A stretch of 34,013 nucleotides of DNA, from NCBI GenBank assembly GCA_040396955.1, contig JBBAWX010000028.1:1-34013 (forward strand), given 5' to 3'. Below are positions 1 to 7,235 of the stretch, piece after piece (positions within the stretch are counted from its first letter, which is position 1; every line of letters starts with the position of its first letter). A program made the position numbers and the translations under genes. The notes below the pieces were generated by a model. That model was not told where the DNA came from. It saw only the letters and a program-made list of their open reading frames with translations, and searched no databases. Source of the DNA: UBA965 sp040396955 (GTDB lineage Bacteria; Chloroflexota; Chloroflexia; Chloroflexales; Roseiflexaceae).

Positions 1-2
1 TC

Positions 3-110
3 CGCCGTGATGGTGATGCCCCACGTCCGGGTGGCTTCCGCCGTGATGGTGATGCTCCCCGTGGTGGTGGATTCCGCCGTGACGGTGATGCTCCCCGTGG
101 TGGTGATGAC
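3..110 (+). repeat. Three 36-bp tandem repeats
   Basis: Three consecutive 36-bp units begin CGCCGTGATGGTGATG or a one-base variant of it. They differ by a few substitutions and preserve the reading frame of the Arg/Gly-rich tail. The array may continue to the left of the window. Confidence 0.75.
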
Positions 111-146
111 AACACTGGGCCCAACAAGCCCCGACGCCGCTTCTAA
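3..146 (+). CDS. C-terminal fragment of an Arg/Gly-rich repeat protein (5' end outside window)
   Basis: This frame is open from the first bases of the window to a TAA at 144-146, so only the last 47 codons of the gene are present. It reads as three tandem copies of a 12-residue unit of the form RRDGDAPRGGGF, encoded by 36-bp DNA repeats at 3-38, 39-74 and 75-110, followed by a basic end (NKPRRRF). Such RGG-like tails are known at the C-termini of bacterial RNA-binding proteins, for example DEAD-box helicases and other RNA-processing enzymes, but the catalytic part lies outside the window and the family cannot be named. The reading is supported by its periodicity, by the charged and glycine-rich composition, and by the strong terminator that begins 8 bases after the stop. 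The overlapping frame with valine/methionine repeats is a shadow of the same repeat. Confidence 0.7.
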   Translation, partial: RRDGDAPRPGGFRRDGDAPRGGGFRRDGDAPRGGDDNTGPNKPRRRF

Positions 147-153
147 ATACCAC

Positions 154-194
154 AAAACACCGCCTGCGACCTTTACGGTCGCAGGCGGTGTTTT
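154..194. terminator. Bidirectional intrinsic terminator
   Basis: A perfect 18-bp stem (arms 154-171 and 177-194) encloses a 5-base loop. The outer base pairs are an A-tract on the left and a T-tract on the right, so either strand gives a GC-rich hairpin ending in U residues. It lies between two converging genes (stop at 146 on + and stop at 211 on -) and probably ends both transcripts. Confidence 0.93.
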
Positions 195-210
195 TGCATA
201 CAGCCAATCA

Positions 211-1296
211 TCAAACCTGTGGCGGAATGGCGATGTGCACCGCCTGGGCCTGTGCTTGGAGCGACAACTCCGCCGCAGTAAAGGCATGTGCCTGCGTCAT
301 CGCGTCCTCGGTGCGGTTCAGGCAATCAAGGATGAGTTGACCGAAGAAGGGGTACCCCACCTGACCACTCACATTCAGATGATGTTCACCACGGCCATCC
401 ACCAAATAGATTTGATCGCCACCACCACGCGTGATATCCACGTACTTGCGTAGCTCAATATAGCCCTCAGTCCCCAAAATCAGCGTTCGTCCATCTCCCC
501 AGTTGCTGAGGCCCGACGGAGTAAACCAGTCGACTCGGAAGTAGTTGGTAGCCCCACTATTGCCCACAATGGTAGCATCGCCATAGTCTTCGAGCTCCGG
601 ATGCTCGGGATGCGCATAATTGGCCACTTTACTATGGAGCACCTGACCAGCGGTCGAGCCGCTGTAGTACAAAAACTGCTCCACCTGATGACTGCCGATG
701 TCGCACAAAATGCCCCCATAGCGTTCATGTTGAAAAAACCAATCCGGGCGGCTAGGTGCATTCAAGCGATGCGGCCCCAGCCCGAGCACCTGGATGACCC
801 GACCAATGGCGCCACCATGCACAAGTTCACCAGCTGCGATGGCACTCTCGTTGTGGAGCCGCTCACTGTAGTAGACCGCGTATTTTTGGCCACTCTGCGC
901 CACTGCCTGCCGCGCCTGCTCAAGCTGTGCCAATGTCGTGAACGGGCATTTATCGGTGAAATAATCCTTGCCGTGCGCCATCACACGTAGCCCGAGGGCA
1001 CACCGATCGGCCGGCACTGCCGCCCCTGCAACCAACTGGATGGTTGCAGATTGCAAAATCTCTTGTTCGCTTTGTGCAGGCCTTACACCCGGGTACATCG
1101 TCACAAATTTGGCGACTTTTTCGGGGTCAGGGTCATACACTGTGGTAAGCACGCCACCGGCTTCAATGAGGCCATTGCACTGACCGTAGATGTGGCCGTG
1201 ATCAAGACCAATGGCGGCGAAGACGAATTCACCTGGTTGCACCACGGGTTGCGGTTTCCCACGCGGTGCGTAGTTCATGCCATCACCCACACTCAT
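211..1296 (-). CDS. Gfo/Idh/MocA-family oxidoreductase, variant motifs
   Basis: 361 residues, the usual size for NAD(P)-dependent sugar/inositol dehydrogenases of the Gfo/Idh/MocA family, with a Rossmann half followed by an alpha/beta substrate domain. The N-terminal strand reads FAAIGLDHGHIYGQ (about 26-39) instead of the classical GxGxxG. The family's EKP motif appears as TDKCPF (114-119), keeping the lysine and the proline but with a cysteine between them. The ATG at 1296 is preceded by AAAGGAG (1307-1313 on the complement), which fixes the start. It is the third gene of an operon with the TIM-barrel gene (1321-2079) and a second Gfo/Idh/MocA gene (2084-3205), with only 24 bases to its neighbour. 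It probably oxidises or isomerises a sugar or cyclitol in the cytoplasm. The substrate cannot be read from the sequence. Confidence 0.85.
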   Translation of the reverse strand: MSVGDGMNYAPRGKPQPVVQPGEFVFAAIGLDHGHIYGQCNGLIEAGGVLTTVYDPDPEKVAKFVTMYPGVRPAQSEQEILQSATIQLVAGAAVPADRCALGLRVMAHGKDYFTDKCPFTTLAQLEQARQAVAQSGQKYAVYYSERLHNESAIAAGELVHGGAIGRVIQVLGLGPHRLNAPSRPDWFFQHERYGGILCDIGSHQVEQFLYYSGSTAGQVLHSKVANYAHPEHPELEDYGDATIVGNSGATNYFRVDWFTPSGLSNWGDGRTLILGTEGYIELRKYVDITRGGGDQIYLVDGRGEHHLNVSGQVGYPFFGQLILDCLNRTEDAMTQAHAFTAAELSLQAQAQAVHIAIPPQV

Positions 1297-1320
1297 CGTG
1301 TCTGGCTCCTTTCGAGCGCA

Positions 1321-2079
1321 TCAAAGTTGGCTGGCAAGCTGACGCAAGTTGGCGAGGCTCGTCGCCAGACAATCGAGCGGGTTACGATCACACACGTCTT
1401 GTTCGACGGCATACCACTCGACTCCGTTGGCCTCACACCACCGCAAAATGGGCAAGAAATCGATGCTACCGGTGCCGACCTCGGCGAAGGTTTGGCGGTC
1501 ATCGTTGGTCATATCTTTGAGGTGAATGATGGGCATGCGTTGACTAAACGGTGCCAAAAAGCCCAAAGGATCGGCACCGCCTTTTTTGACCCAGTAGGTG
1601 TCGATTTCGGCCAAAATCGCATTATCCGCACTCGGTTGCAACAGCCACTCCAGGGCCGATACGCCGGCAATGGTGGTAGCAAATTCGAAGTCATGGTTAT
1701 GATAGCTAAGGCGGAAACCGGCAGCGTTCAGCGGTTTGGCCAATGCGTTCATGTGACTCTTAAACATCTGGTAGCCGAGTACATTCTGGTATTCACGGGG
1801 CAGATATGGCACGATGATGTCACGCGTCTCGTAGAGCAACGCCTGAGCCACAGCACCGGCCATATCGTTCGTGAGTTCGTCGAGCGACACATGCAAGCCG
1901 GCCGTTTTCAGGCCATGTTCGCGAAGAAACCCAGCGATTTGCACGGGGGTGTAGCCCCGTGAGCCCGAAACCTGGACCGCCTGCCAGCCTTGTGCTTTGA
2001 GTGCTTTAAGCACGCCGTTGTAGTCTTGTTCGAGCAAATCACGGCAGGTGTAGAGTTGGGCAGCACATTTGTGAAGCAT
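1321..2079 (-). CDS. Sugar phosphate isomerase/epimerase-type TIM barrel
   Basis: 252 residues resembling the xylose-isomerase-like TIM-barrel family (AP endonuclease 2 fold), which includes inosose dehydratases, hydroxypyruvate isomerases and ketose epimerases. Metal and substrate motifs typical of the family are present: YHNHDFEF (126-133), AEID (157-160), HLKDM (186-190) and the GTGSIDF turn (202-208) after E200. It starts 4 bases after the stop of the upstream Gfo/Idh/MocA gene and probably depends on translational coupling, since only a weak purine run precedes the ATG. Genes of this family are frequently co-transcribed with Gfo/Idh/MocA dehydrogenases in sugar, inositol and 3-keto-glycoside catabolism, so a role in the same pathway is inferred. 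The exact reaction is unknown. Confidence 0.85.
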   Translation of the reverse strand: MLHKCAAQLYTCRDLLEQDYNGVLKALKAQGWQAVQVSGSRGYTPVQIAGFLREHGLKTAGLHVSLDELTNDMAGAVAQALLYETRDIIVPYLPREYQNVLGYQMFKSHMNALAKPLNAAGFRLSYHNHDFEFATTIAGVSALEWLLQPSADNAILAEIDTYWVKKGGADPLGFLAPFSQRMPIIHLKDMTNDDRQTFAEVGTGSIDFLPILRWCEANGVEWYAVEQDVCDRNPLDCLATSLANLRQLASQL

Positions 2080-2083
2080 ACGA

Positions 2084-3205
2084 TTAATTCCGATCTTGTG
2101 GCGTACGTCGTTGGTTGAGGTGTGCGAGGAAGGTGTTTTCGTCGAATGGAATATTCACCCAATCATCGGTCCATGTGGACAAATACATTGCATTGACCAG
2201 CGTCACTCCATGCAGACCATCACTGCCCGGCGCCAACAACGGCGTGCCGTTGAGAATCGCATTCGTGAAGTTTTGCGTGATACCTGGGTGTTGCAGGCCA
2301 CTACCACCACTCACCGGAATGTCGATTTTCCAGGTTTCGGGGGCAGCCCACATGCTTTTATTGGTCGCATTGAACTCTGGTTCGGGGACCCGCAAACGCC
2401 AGAAGGTGATGCGGTTATCTTCGACGACAATTTTGCCTCGCTCACCGGTCACTTCGTAGCGATTCGTGCCTGGGGCATCACCGGTGGTCGTAATAAACAC
2501 ACCAGTGGCGCCGTTGGCACATTCCATGTAGGCGGTCACATCGTCTTCGACTTCAATGGCGCGATGTTTGCCAAAATGACAAAACGCCCGCACACGAGCG
2601 GGTTGCATGCCCAGCGTCCACAACAGGAGATCAACGTTGTGCGGCGCCTGATTCATCAAGATACCGCCACCCTCCTGGGCCCAGGTGGCCCGCCATGAGC
2701 CTGAGTCGTAGTAGGCCTGACTGCGATACCAATCGGTGATAATCCAATTAAAGCGCTTAATGGCGCCGAGTTCACCACTTTGAATGAGATCGCGGACCTT
2801 TTGAAAAACGGGATTGGTGCGCTGGTTGAACATGATGCCAAAGACCTTGCCACTGCTGGCGGCGACCTCGTTCATCTGGCGCACCTGCTGAGTATAGACG
2901 CCAGCCGGCTTTTCAATGAGCACATGAAGCTGATGCGAAAACGCCTGTACGGCCAAGTCGGGGTGAAAGTAGTGCGGAGTGGCCACAATCACGGCATCGA
3001 CGATGCCTGACTGAAGCATGGCGGTGTACGAATCAAAGAAGTGCACACCAGCGGGGAGTTCTTTTTCGGCCCACTGTTGGGCCATGGGGCTCGTATCACT
3101 GACTGCGGTCAACACGGCTCCAGTAATCTGCCCTGCTGCCAGGTACTGCGCATGCCCACGCCCCATACCACCAAGCCCGACAATTCCAAAGCGTACTTCT
3201 GCCAT
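2084..3205 (-). CDS. Gfo/Idh/MocA-family oxidoreductase
   Basis: 373 residues from the ATG at 3205, which is preceded by AAAGGAG at 3211-3217 on the complement. An upstream in-frame start at 3235 is rejected because it has no ribosome-binding site and lies before the natural N-terminus. The protein begins MAEVRFGIVGLGGMGRGHAQ, a classical dinucleotide-binding glycine motif (10-15), and carries the catalytic EKP motif (98-100, in LIEKPAGV). A substrate-domain stretch GGGILMNQAPHNVDLLLW is characteristic of the family (H in NQAPHNVD). It is the first gene of the operon that continues into the TIM-barrel protein and the second oxidoreductase. Presumably a cytoplasmic NAD(P)-dependent sugar or cyclitol dehydrogenase. 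Unlike the third gene of the operon it has canonical motifs, so the two are probably not redundant. Confidence 0.9.
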   Translation of the reverse strand: MAEVRFGIVGLGGMGRGHAQYLAAGQITGAVLTAVSDTSPMAQQWAEKELPAGVHFFDSYTAMLQSGIVDAVIVATPHYFHPDLAVQAFSHQLHVLIEKPAGVYTQQVRQMNEVAASSGKVFGIMFNQRTNPVFQKVRDLIQSGELGAIKRFNWIITDWYRSQAYYDSGSWRATWAQEGGGILMNQAPHNVDLLLWTLGMQPARVRAFCHFGKHRAIEVEDDVTAYMECANGATGVFITTTGDAPGTNRYEVTGERGKIVVEDNRITFWRLRVPEPEFNATNKSMWAAPETWKIDIPVSGGSGLQHPGITQNFTNAILNGTPLLAPGSDGLHGVTLVNAMYLSTWTDDWVNIPFDENTFLAHLNQRRTPQDRN

Positions 3206-3299
3206 GGCGACTCCTTTCTCACCATCATGGTGCAATCAACGCCAACCGGGCCACACCGCCCATCGTCTTTGTTGCCCTCTATCATACACCCAAGTCACC

Positions 3300-4097
3300 C
3301 TACTGCGGACAGCGCGCCGTAGGCAACGGTGTGAACCAATGGCGCACCCAATCCGCATAGACTCCATCGCGACGGGCCGTGGCCAACGTCGTATTGACGA
3401 CATCACTGAGGGCTACTGCATCTTGTGGCATCACGATGACCAGGGGAGCAAAAGTCAGGGCGGGTGCCAGCACTACGGACTCCAGGGTATGTTGCATGCG
3501 CAGTGCGGTGCTCCGAGAAACCACGACATGGCTGACCTGCCCACATACCAACCCATGCCAGAGTTCGACGGGGGTATCAAAATAGGCGGGAGTGGCAATG
3601 GTGCCCGCATAGCGTAGACGTCGTGTATAGGTGTCAGCATCAGAGCCAAAGACAACCCCAAGTGTGGATGTTTGCCAACGCATGCCGTCGGCACCCAACG
3701 TCACCACCACCAGACCATCGTCGAAGTAGAATTCAGAAAAACGAGCCCGCCAGCCCTGCTCGGGAGCATACGGCATGGCGGATACGATTATGTCAAAATG
3801 CCCCTGCTGAAGCTCGTCGTATGCGGCATCGAGCCCAGTGGGCACATATTCCACCGCCACACCGAGGCGCTGCGCCACTGCGCTGGCCACATCGATATCG
3901 AAACCAGCCGCCTGATTGGCAATAATGGTCGTAAACGGAAGAATGCCGGGATCATAGCCGACCTTGAGCAAACCACGGGCTTGGATGCGCGTCAGTACCG
4001 GGTCGACGGTCACGCCAGTGGCCGTACATTCACTGCTGATGACCGCTACCACGTAGCAGGCGATAATGATTCGGGCCACTCGAATTGTGCTTCTCAC
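3300..4097 (-). CDS. Extracytoplasmic solute-binding protein (SBP family 3-like)
   Basis: 265 residues if started at the GTG at 4097, which has a GAGGG ribosome-binding site just upstream. A longer in-frame start at 4214 would add 39 residues that do not look like a signal sequence. The N-terminus has arginines followed by a hydrophobic stretch (about 9-20, IIIACYVVAVI), consistent with a signal peptide or anchor. The cysteine in SSEC is not a good lipobox because of the glutamate before it. The mature part matches bacterial family-3 binding proteins: RGLLKVGYDPGILPFT, AAGFDIDVASAVAQRLG, then a DELQQGHFDIIVSAMPYAPEQ-type segment. These proteins bind amino acids or small acids in the extracytoplasmic space for ABC import or for sensing. 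No permease or ATPase gene is adjacent, so it may serve a transporter encoded elsewhere. Confidence 0.78.
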   Translation of the reverse strand: MRSTIRVARIIIACYVVAVISSECTATGVTVDPVLTRIQARGLLKVGYDPGILPFTTIIANQAAGFDIDVASAVAQRLGVAVEYVPTGLDAAYDELQQGHFDIIVSAMPYAPEQGWRARFSEFYFDDGLVVVTLGADGMRWQTSTLGVVFGSDADTYTRRLRYAGTIATPAYFDTPVELWHGLVCGQVSHVVVSRSTALRMQHTLESVVLAPALTFAPLVIVMPQDAVALSDVVNTTLATARRDGVYADWVRHWFTPLPTARCPQ

Positions 4098-4118
4098 CGT
4101 TCCCTCATCATAAACGAC

Positions 4119-4148
4119 TTGCCAAATCCACCGATTCTTTTTTATACT
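4119..4148 (+). promoter_or_regulatory. Putative sigma-70-type promoter for the AAA+ protease gene
   Basis: TTGCCA (4119-4124), an 18-base spacer, then TATACT (4143-4148), about 87 bases upstream of the ATG at 4236. The -10 sits in the sequence TTTTTATACTACA, which recurs upstream of the dehydrogenase gene at 33210. Confidence 0.5.
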
Positions 4149-4168
4149 ACACGGTACGTGGTCATCCA
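4141..4168 (-). promoter_or_regulatory. Putative divergent promoter for the solute-binding protein gene
   Basis: On the complement, TGGATG (4163-4168), a 16-base spacer and TATAAA (4141-4146) would start transcription about 37 bases before the GTG at 4097. Its -10 overlaps the -10 of the rightward promoter, so the two would compete for polymerase. Confidence 0.35.
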
Positions 4169-4235
4169 CGCGTTGGTTCTTGTCTGTTATAAACCAACCC
4201 CGCTTCCCCCGCAATCATGACAGTTGGAGTCGCAT

Positions 4236-6167
4236 ATGGCAATTGAACCGTATCGCCCACAAAGCGAGCCTCCCTCACAGGAACAGGTGCTCAACCAACG
4301 CCTCGAGCGGTTGTTGGACCGTTGGCCCTACAAACTGATGCGCGGTATCCGCTGGATTGCCATTGCAGTGGCTGCCATCTGGTTGCTGGGCAACATTGTG
4401 CCGGCTGCCTGGGAGTTTTTGACGACGCAGGATTTGGCCCCGCTCCTCCTGCAACTCATCACCACGATGGGATATTTGTTCGTCTTTATCGGCTTCCAGT
4501 TCGCATTGATGTACTTCTTCATGGCGCGTACACGTATCTACTGGGTGCGCCCAGGGGAAACCGGCATCAGCTTCAACGATTACCGCGGTAACCCGGAAGT
4601 CCTCGAAGCCGCACGACGCATCGTCACCTTGCTCAAAGGTGCCAAGCAATTTAAGCAGATGGGTGGTGAGATCACCCGTGGTGTGTTGCTCATCGGCCCT
4701 CCGGGCACCGGCAAGAGTTATTTGGCGCAGGCTATTTCGACCGAGGCCGGCGTGCCCTTCGGGTATTTGAGTGCGCCCTCATTGACATCGGTATGGATGG
4801 GTATGGGCAACATCAAAGTCATGATGCTGTACCGAAAGGCGCGCAAGCTTGCCAAAGAGTACGGTGCCTGTATTTTATTCATCGACGAAATCGACGCCAT
4901 TGGTGGTGCCCGAAGCACGTCGCTGATGGGCGGAGCCGCACCGGGTGCCGGCATCGGCTTCGAGCCGGGTGGCAAGGCCAACGTGATGATGGGTATGGGT
5001 GGCATGGGGGCCGGTAGTGGTCTCCTCAACGAACTCTTGCTCCAGATGGATCCACCACCCGAGGACCCGAGTTGGTTTGGCAAACTGTTGCGTACCTTCG
5101 GGTTGCGGCGCAAGAAGCCCGAAATGCCGGCCGTCTTGACGGTGGCCGCTACCAATTTGGCCGAAACACTCGATGCCGCCTTGTTGCGACCCGGGCGTTT
5201 TGACCGCAAAATCGTCGTCGAGCACCCCGATGCCAACGGGCGTCGCGACATCCTTGAGTACTACCTCGGCAAGGTCAAACACGAGCCGATGCCCATCGAC
5301 CGCATGGTCTCCGACACGATCGGGTACACACCGGTGGCCATTCGTTTCATTGTCAACGAAGCGGTCATCCATGCACATTTCGACAACCGCCAAGCAATCA
5401 ACTACTGGGACTTCACACATGCCCGTGAAATGCACGAATACGGGTTGCGCCAGCCCATCCGCGGCATGTCGTACGAAGAACGGCGGCGTATCGCCTACCA
5501 TGAGGCTGGTCACGCCTATGCGGCCGTTAAATTGCTCCGCAAACAGCGCTTGACCAAAGTGACCATCATCCGCCACGGCAACGCACTCGGCTTTGCCGCC
5601 TGGAAGCCCGAAGAAGAAATTCACACGAGCACCAAGGTCGAGTTGCTCAACCGCATCCAGATCGCTTTGGCCAGCCGTGCCGCCGAAGAACTCTTCCTCG
5701 ACATCCAGATGACGGGTGTCACCGGCGACCTCATGTCGGCCACCGGCATCGCCACCTACATGGTGGGCGCGTATGGCATGGACAACAGCTTCTACTCCTA
5801 CTTGACGTTTGGCATGGATTCCATGCGCAACGCCGAGCTGAAAAAGCAGGTCGAAGCCATCTTGGCCCTCGAGTTCCGCAAGGTCAAGCACCTGCTCGAG
5901 CAAAACCGCGAAGCCGTGGCAGCCATCGCCGAGGCCCTGATTTTGCGCAACGAGCTGACCGATATCGACGTCAATGATATTTTGACGCGGGTTGAGGCCC
6001 TCACACCGTTTTGCAACACGCCGTTGCCTGACGGGCAAGCCAGCCTCGACAACGTGCCACGTACCACGGTCGTTGATGCGGTTGTCGAGCCAGTGACATC
6101 AGGGGTGGTCCACACCGCTCCGCTCAATGAGGCGGGTGCACCCTATCAACGCGAACCCATCGACTAA
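4236..6167 (+). CDS. Divergent FtsH-like membrane AAA+ zinc metalloprotease
   Basis: 643 residues. The ATG at 4236 has GGAG at 4226-4229. The TTG at 4224 lies before that site and is rejected. Two predicted membrane helices (about 39-56 and 68-95) are separated by only about 11 residues, so the large extracytoplasmic domain of classical FtsH is missing. The AAA domain has Walker A GPPGTGKS (154-161), Walker B ILFIDEID (213-220) and an arginine-finger region ALLRPGRFDRKI. The M41 protease domain has HEAGH (422-426) and a likely third zinc ligand, D498, in TGDLMSATGIA, at the spacing seen in FtsH. Oddities: about 40 extra residues between Walker B and the AATN motif, rich in Gly and Met and then basic, and WMG (187-189) at the pore-loop position where FtsH has FVG. 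Probably an ATP-dependent protease for membrane proteins, but a paralogue rather than the housekeeping FtsH. It is monocistronic, with its own promoter and terminator. Confidence 0.88.
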   Translation: MAIEPYRPQSEPPSQEQVLNQRLERLLDRWPYKLMRGIRWIAIAVAAIWLLGNIVPAAWEFLTTQDLAPLLLQLITTMGYLFVFIGFQFALMYFFMARTRIYWVRPGETGISFNDYRGNPEVLEAARRIVTLLKGAKQFKQMGGEITRGVLLIGPPGTGKSYLAQAISTEAGVPFGYLSAPSLTSVWMGMGNIKVMMLYRKARKLAKEYGACILFIDEIDAIGGARSTSLMGGAAPGAGIGFEPGGKANVMMGMGGMGAGSGLLNELLLQMDPPPEDPSWFGKLLRTFGLRRKKPEMPAVLTVAATNLAETLDAALLRPGRFDRKIVVEHPDANGRRDILEYYLGKVKHEPMPIDRMVSDTIGYTPVAIRFIVNEAVIHAHFDNRQAINYWDFTHAREMHEYGLRQPIRGMSYEERRRIAYHEAGHAYAAVKLLRKQRLTKVTIIRHGNALGFAAWKPEEEIHTSTKVELLNRIQIALASRAAEELFLDIQMTGVTGDLMSATGIATYMVGAYGMDNSFYSYLTFGMDSMRNAELKKQVEAILALEFRKVKHLLEQNREAVAAIAEALILRNELTDIDVNDILTRVEALTPFCNTPLPDGQASLDNVPRTTVVDAVVEPVTSGVVHTAPLNEAGAPYQREPID

Positions 6168-6188
6168 CTGCGACGGTTCCCGCATCTT

Positions 6189-6222
6189 CCCCTCCACCAT
6201 TTTACAGGTGGAGGGGTTTTTT
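6189..6222 (+). terminator. Intrinsic terminator after the AAA+ protease
   Basis: A 10-bp perfect stem (CCCCTCCACC at 6189-6198 with 6207-6216), an 8-base loop and six T residues (6217-6222), 22 bases after the stop codon. Confidence 0.93.
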
Positions 6223-6259
6223 GTATCATATGCACATCAGCCACGCCTGCAAAGTGATT

Positions 6260-6268
6260 TGGTATAGT
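6260..6268 (+). promoter_or_regulatory. Extended -10 element, possibly giving a leaderless mRNA
   Basis: TGGTATAGT (6260-6268) is an extended -10. Its last base is separated from the ATG at 6276 by only 7 bases, so transcription should start at or next to the A of the start codon. No Shine-Dalgarno sequence precedes this ATG. No good -35 is visible. Confidence 0.45.
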
Positions 6269-6275
6269 GAGCAAC

Positions 6276-7223
6276 ATGAAGATTCTCATCACCGGTGTCA
6301 ATGGATTTGTGGGCGGGCATCTTGCCGAACACCTCGGCGAAAACCCGGCATATCAGGTGCACGGCATCGCCCGTGCCCCACAACTGTCGCTCGCACGTCT
6401 GCACGACAAGGTGCACTATCAAGCTCTGGATTTGCGCGATTTACCGCGCGTACGTCAGTACCTTGACCAGGTACGTCCAGACGTGATTCTGCACTTGGCG
6501 GCACAGGCCAGTGTGGCCAAATCGTTCCAAGACGCCATCAACACCACGCACGACAACCTCATTCCGAGTGTGGCCTTGCTCCAGTATGTGGTCGAACTTG
6601 GCATTGATCCGCTCATCATCTTCGCGGGAAGCAACGAAATTTTCGGCACGGTGCCCAGCGCACAAATGCCGATTGGTGAATCGCAACCACTCGCACCGTT
6701 GACACCATACGGAGTCAGCAAAGCGGCAGTCGACATGGCCGCCTATCAGTGGTTTGTCTCCCACAAAGTCCGCACCATTCGCCTGCGCCTGTTTAGCCAT
6801 ATTGGACCACGGCAGAGCGAGAGCTACGCAGTATCGGCCTTTGCTGCACAAATCGCACGCATCGAGGCAGGGCTTCAAACACCCGTCCTCAAGGTGGGTA
6901 ATTTGTCTGCACGGCGCGACATCAGCGATGTACGTGATATTGCGGCGGCCTATGAGGCCCTCATCCATCATGGTGTCCCTGGCGCCGCCTACAACGTGGG
7001 TTCGGGAGTATCGCACGAAATCCGCACGTTGCTCAACATGTTGGTCTCCCAGAGTACTGTTCCTATTCAGATTGAAGTGGACCCGGCGCGCCTGCGCCCC
7101 GTGGACGTCCCCGATGTGGTCTGTGATAATAGTCGGATATGTGCCGACACCGGTTGGCATCCGCACATCCCAATCGAAACCACACTCAAAGATATGCTCG
7201 ACTACTGGCGCCAAGCCATATAA
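6276..7223 (+). CDS. NAD-dependent epimerase/dehydratase, GDP-deoxymannose reductase-like
   Basis: 315 residues from the ATG at 6276; an upstream in-frame start adds only three residues (MSN). Extended short-chain dehydrogenase: the N-terminus MKILITGVNGFVGGHLAEHL holds the NAD(P)-binding GxxGxxG (7-13), the catalytic pair is in YGVSK (Y145, K149), and the serine region is FAGSNEIFG. The segments LFSHIGPRQ and VGNLSARRDISDVRDIAAAY resemble GDP-4-keto-6-deoxy-D-mannose reductases and GDP-mannose 4,6-dehydratases, so a role in making a GDP-deoxyhexose such as GDP-rhamnose is likely. It lies 12 bases upstream of, and probably co-transcribed with, a sugar-1-phosphate nucleotidyltransferase, which fits synthesis of an activated sugar for surface polysaccharide. 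The substrate assignment is an inference. UDP-sugar epimerases are the main alternative. Confidence 0.8.
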   Translation: MKILITGVNGFVGGHLAEHLGENPAYQVHGIARAPQLSLARLHDKVHYQALDLRDLPRVRQYLDQVRPDVILHLAAQASVAKSFQDAINTTHDNLIPSVALLQYVVELGIDPLIIFAGSNEIFGTVPSAQMPIGESQPLAPLTPYGVSKAAVDMAAYQWFVSHKVRTIRLRLFSHIGPRQSESYAVSAFAAQIARIEAGLQTPVLKVGNLSARRDISDVRDIAAAYEALIHHGVPGAAYNVGSGVSHEIRTLLNMLVSQSTVPIQIEVDPARLRPVDVPDVVCDNSRICADTGWHPHIPIETTLKDMLDYWRQAI

Positions 7224-7235
7224 GGAGTCATAGGC

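Noticed and set aside
4875..6038. Long antisense open frame (387 codons) over the AAA+ protease gene
   Set aside because: Its translation has no recognisable motif and it mirrors a well-supported gene; GC-rich codon bias keeps the opposite frame open. The same applies to antisense frames at 1051-1962, 6441-7214, 12882-13511 and 30933-32288.
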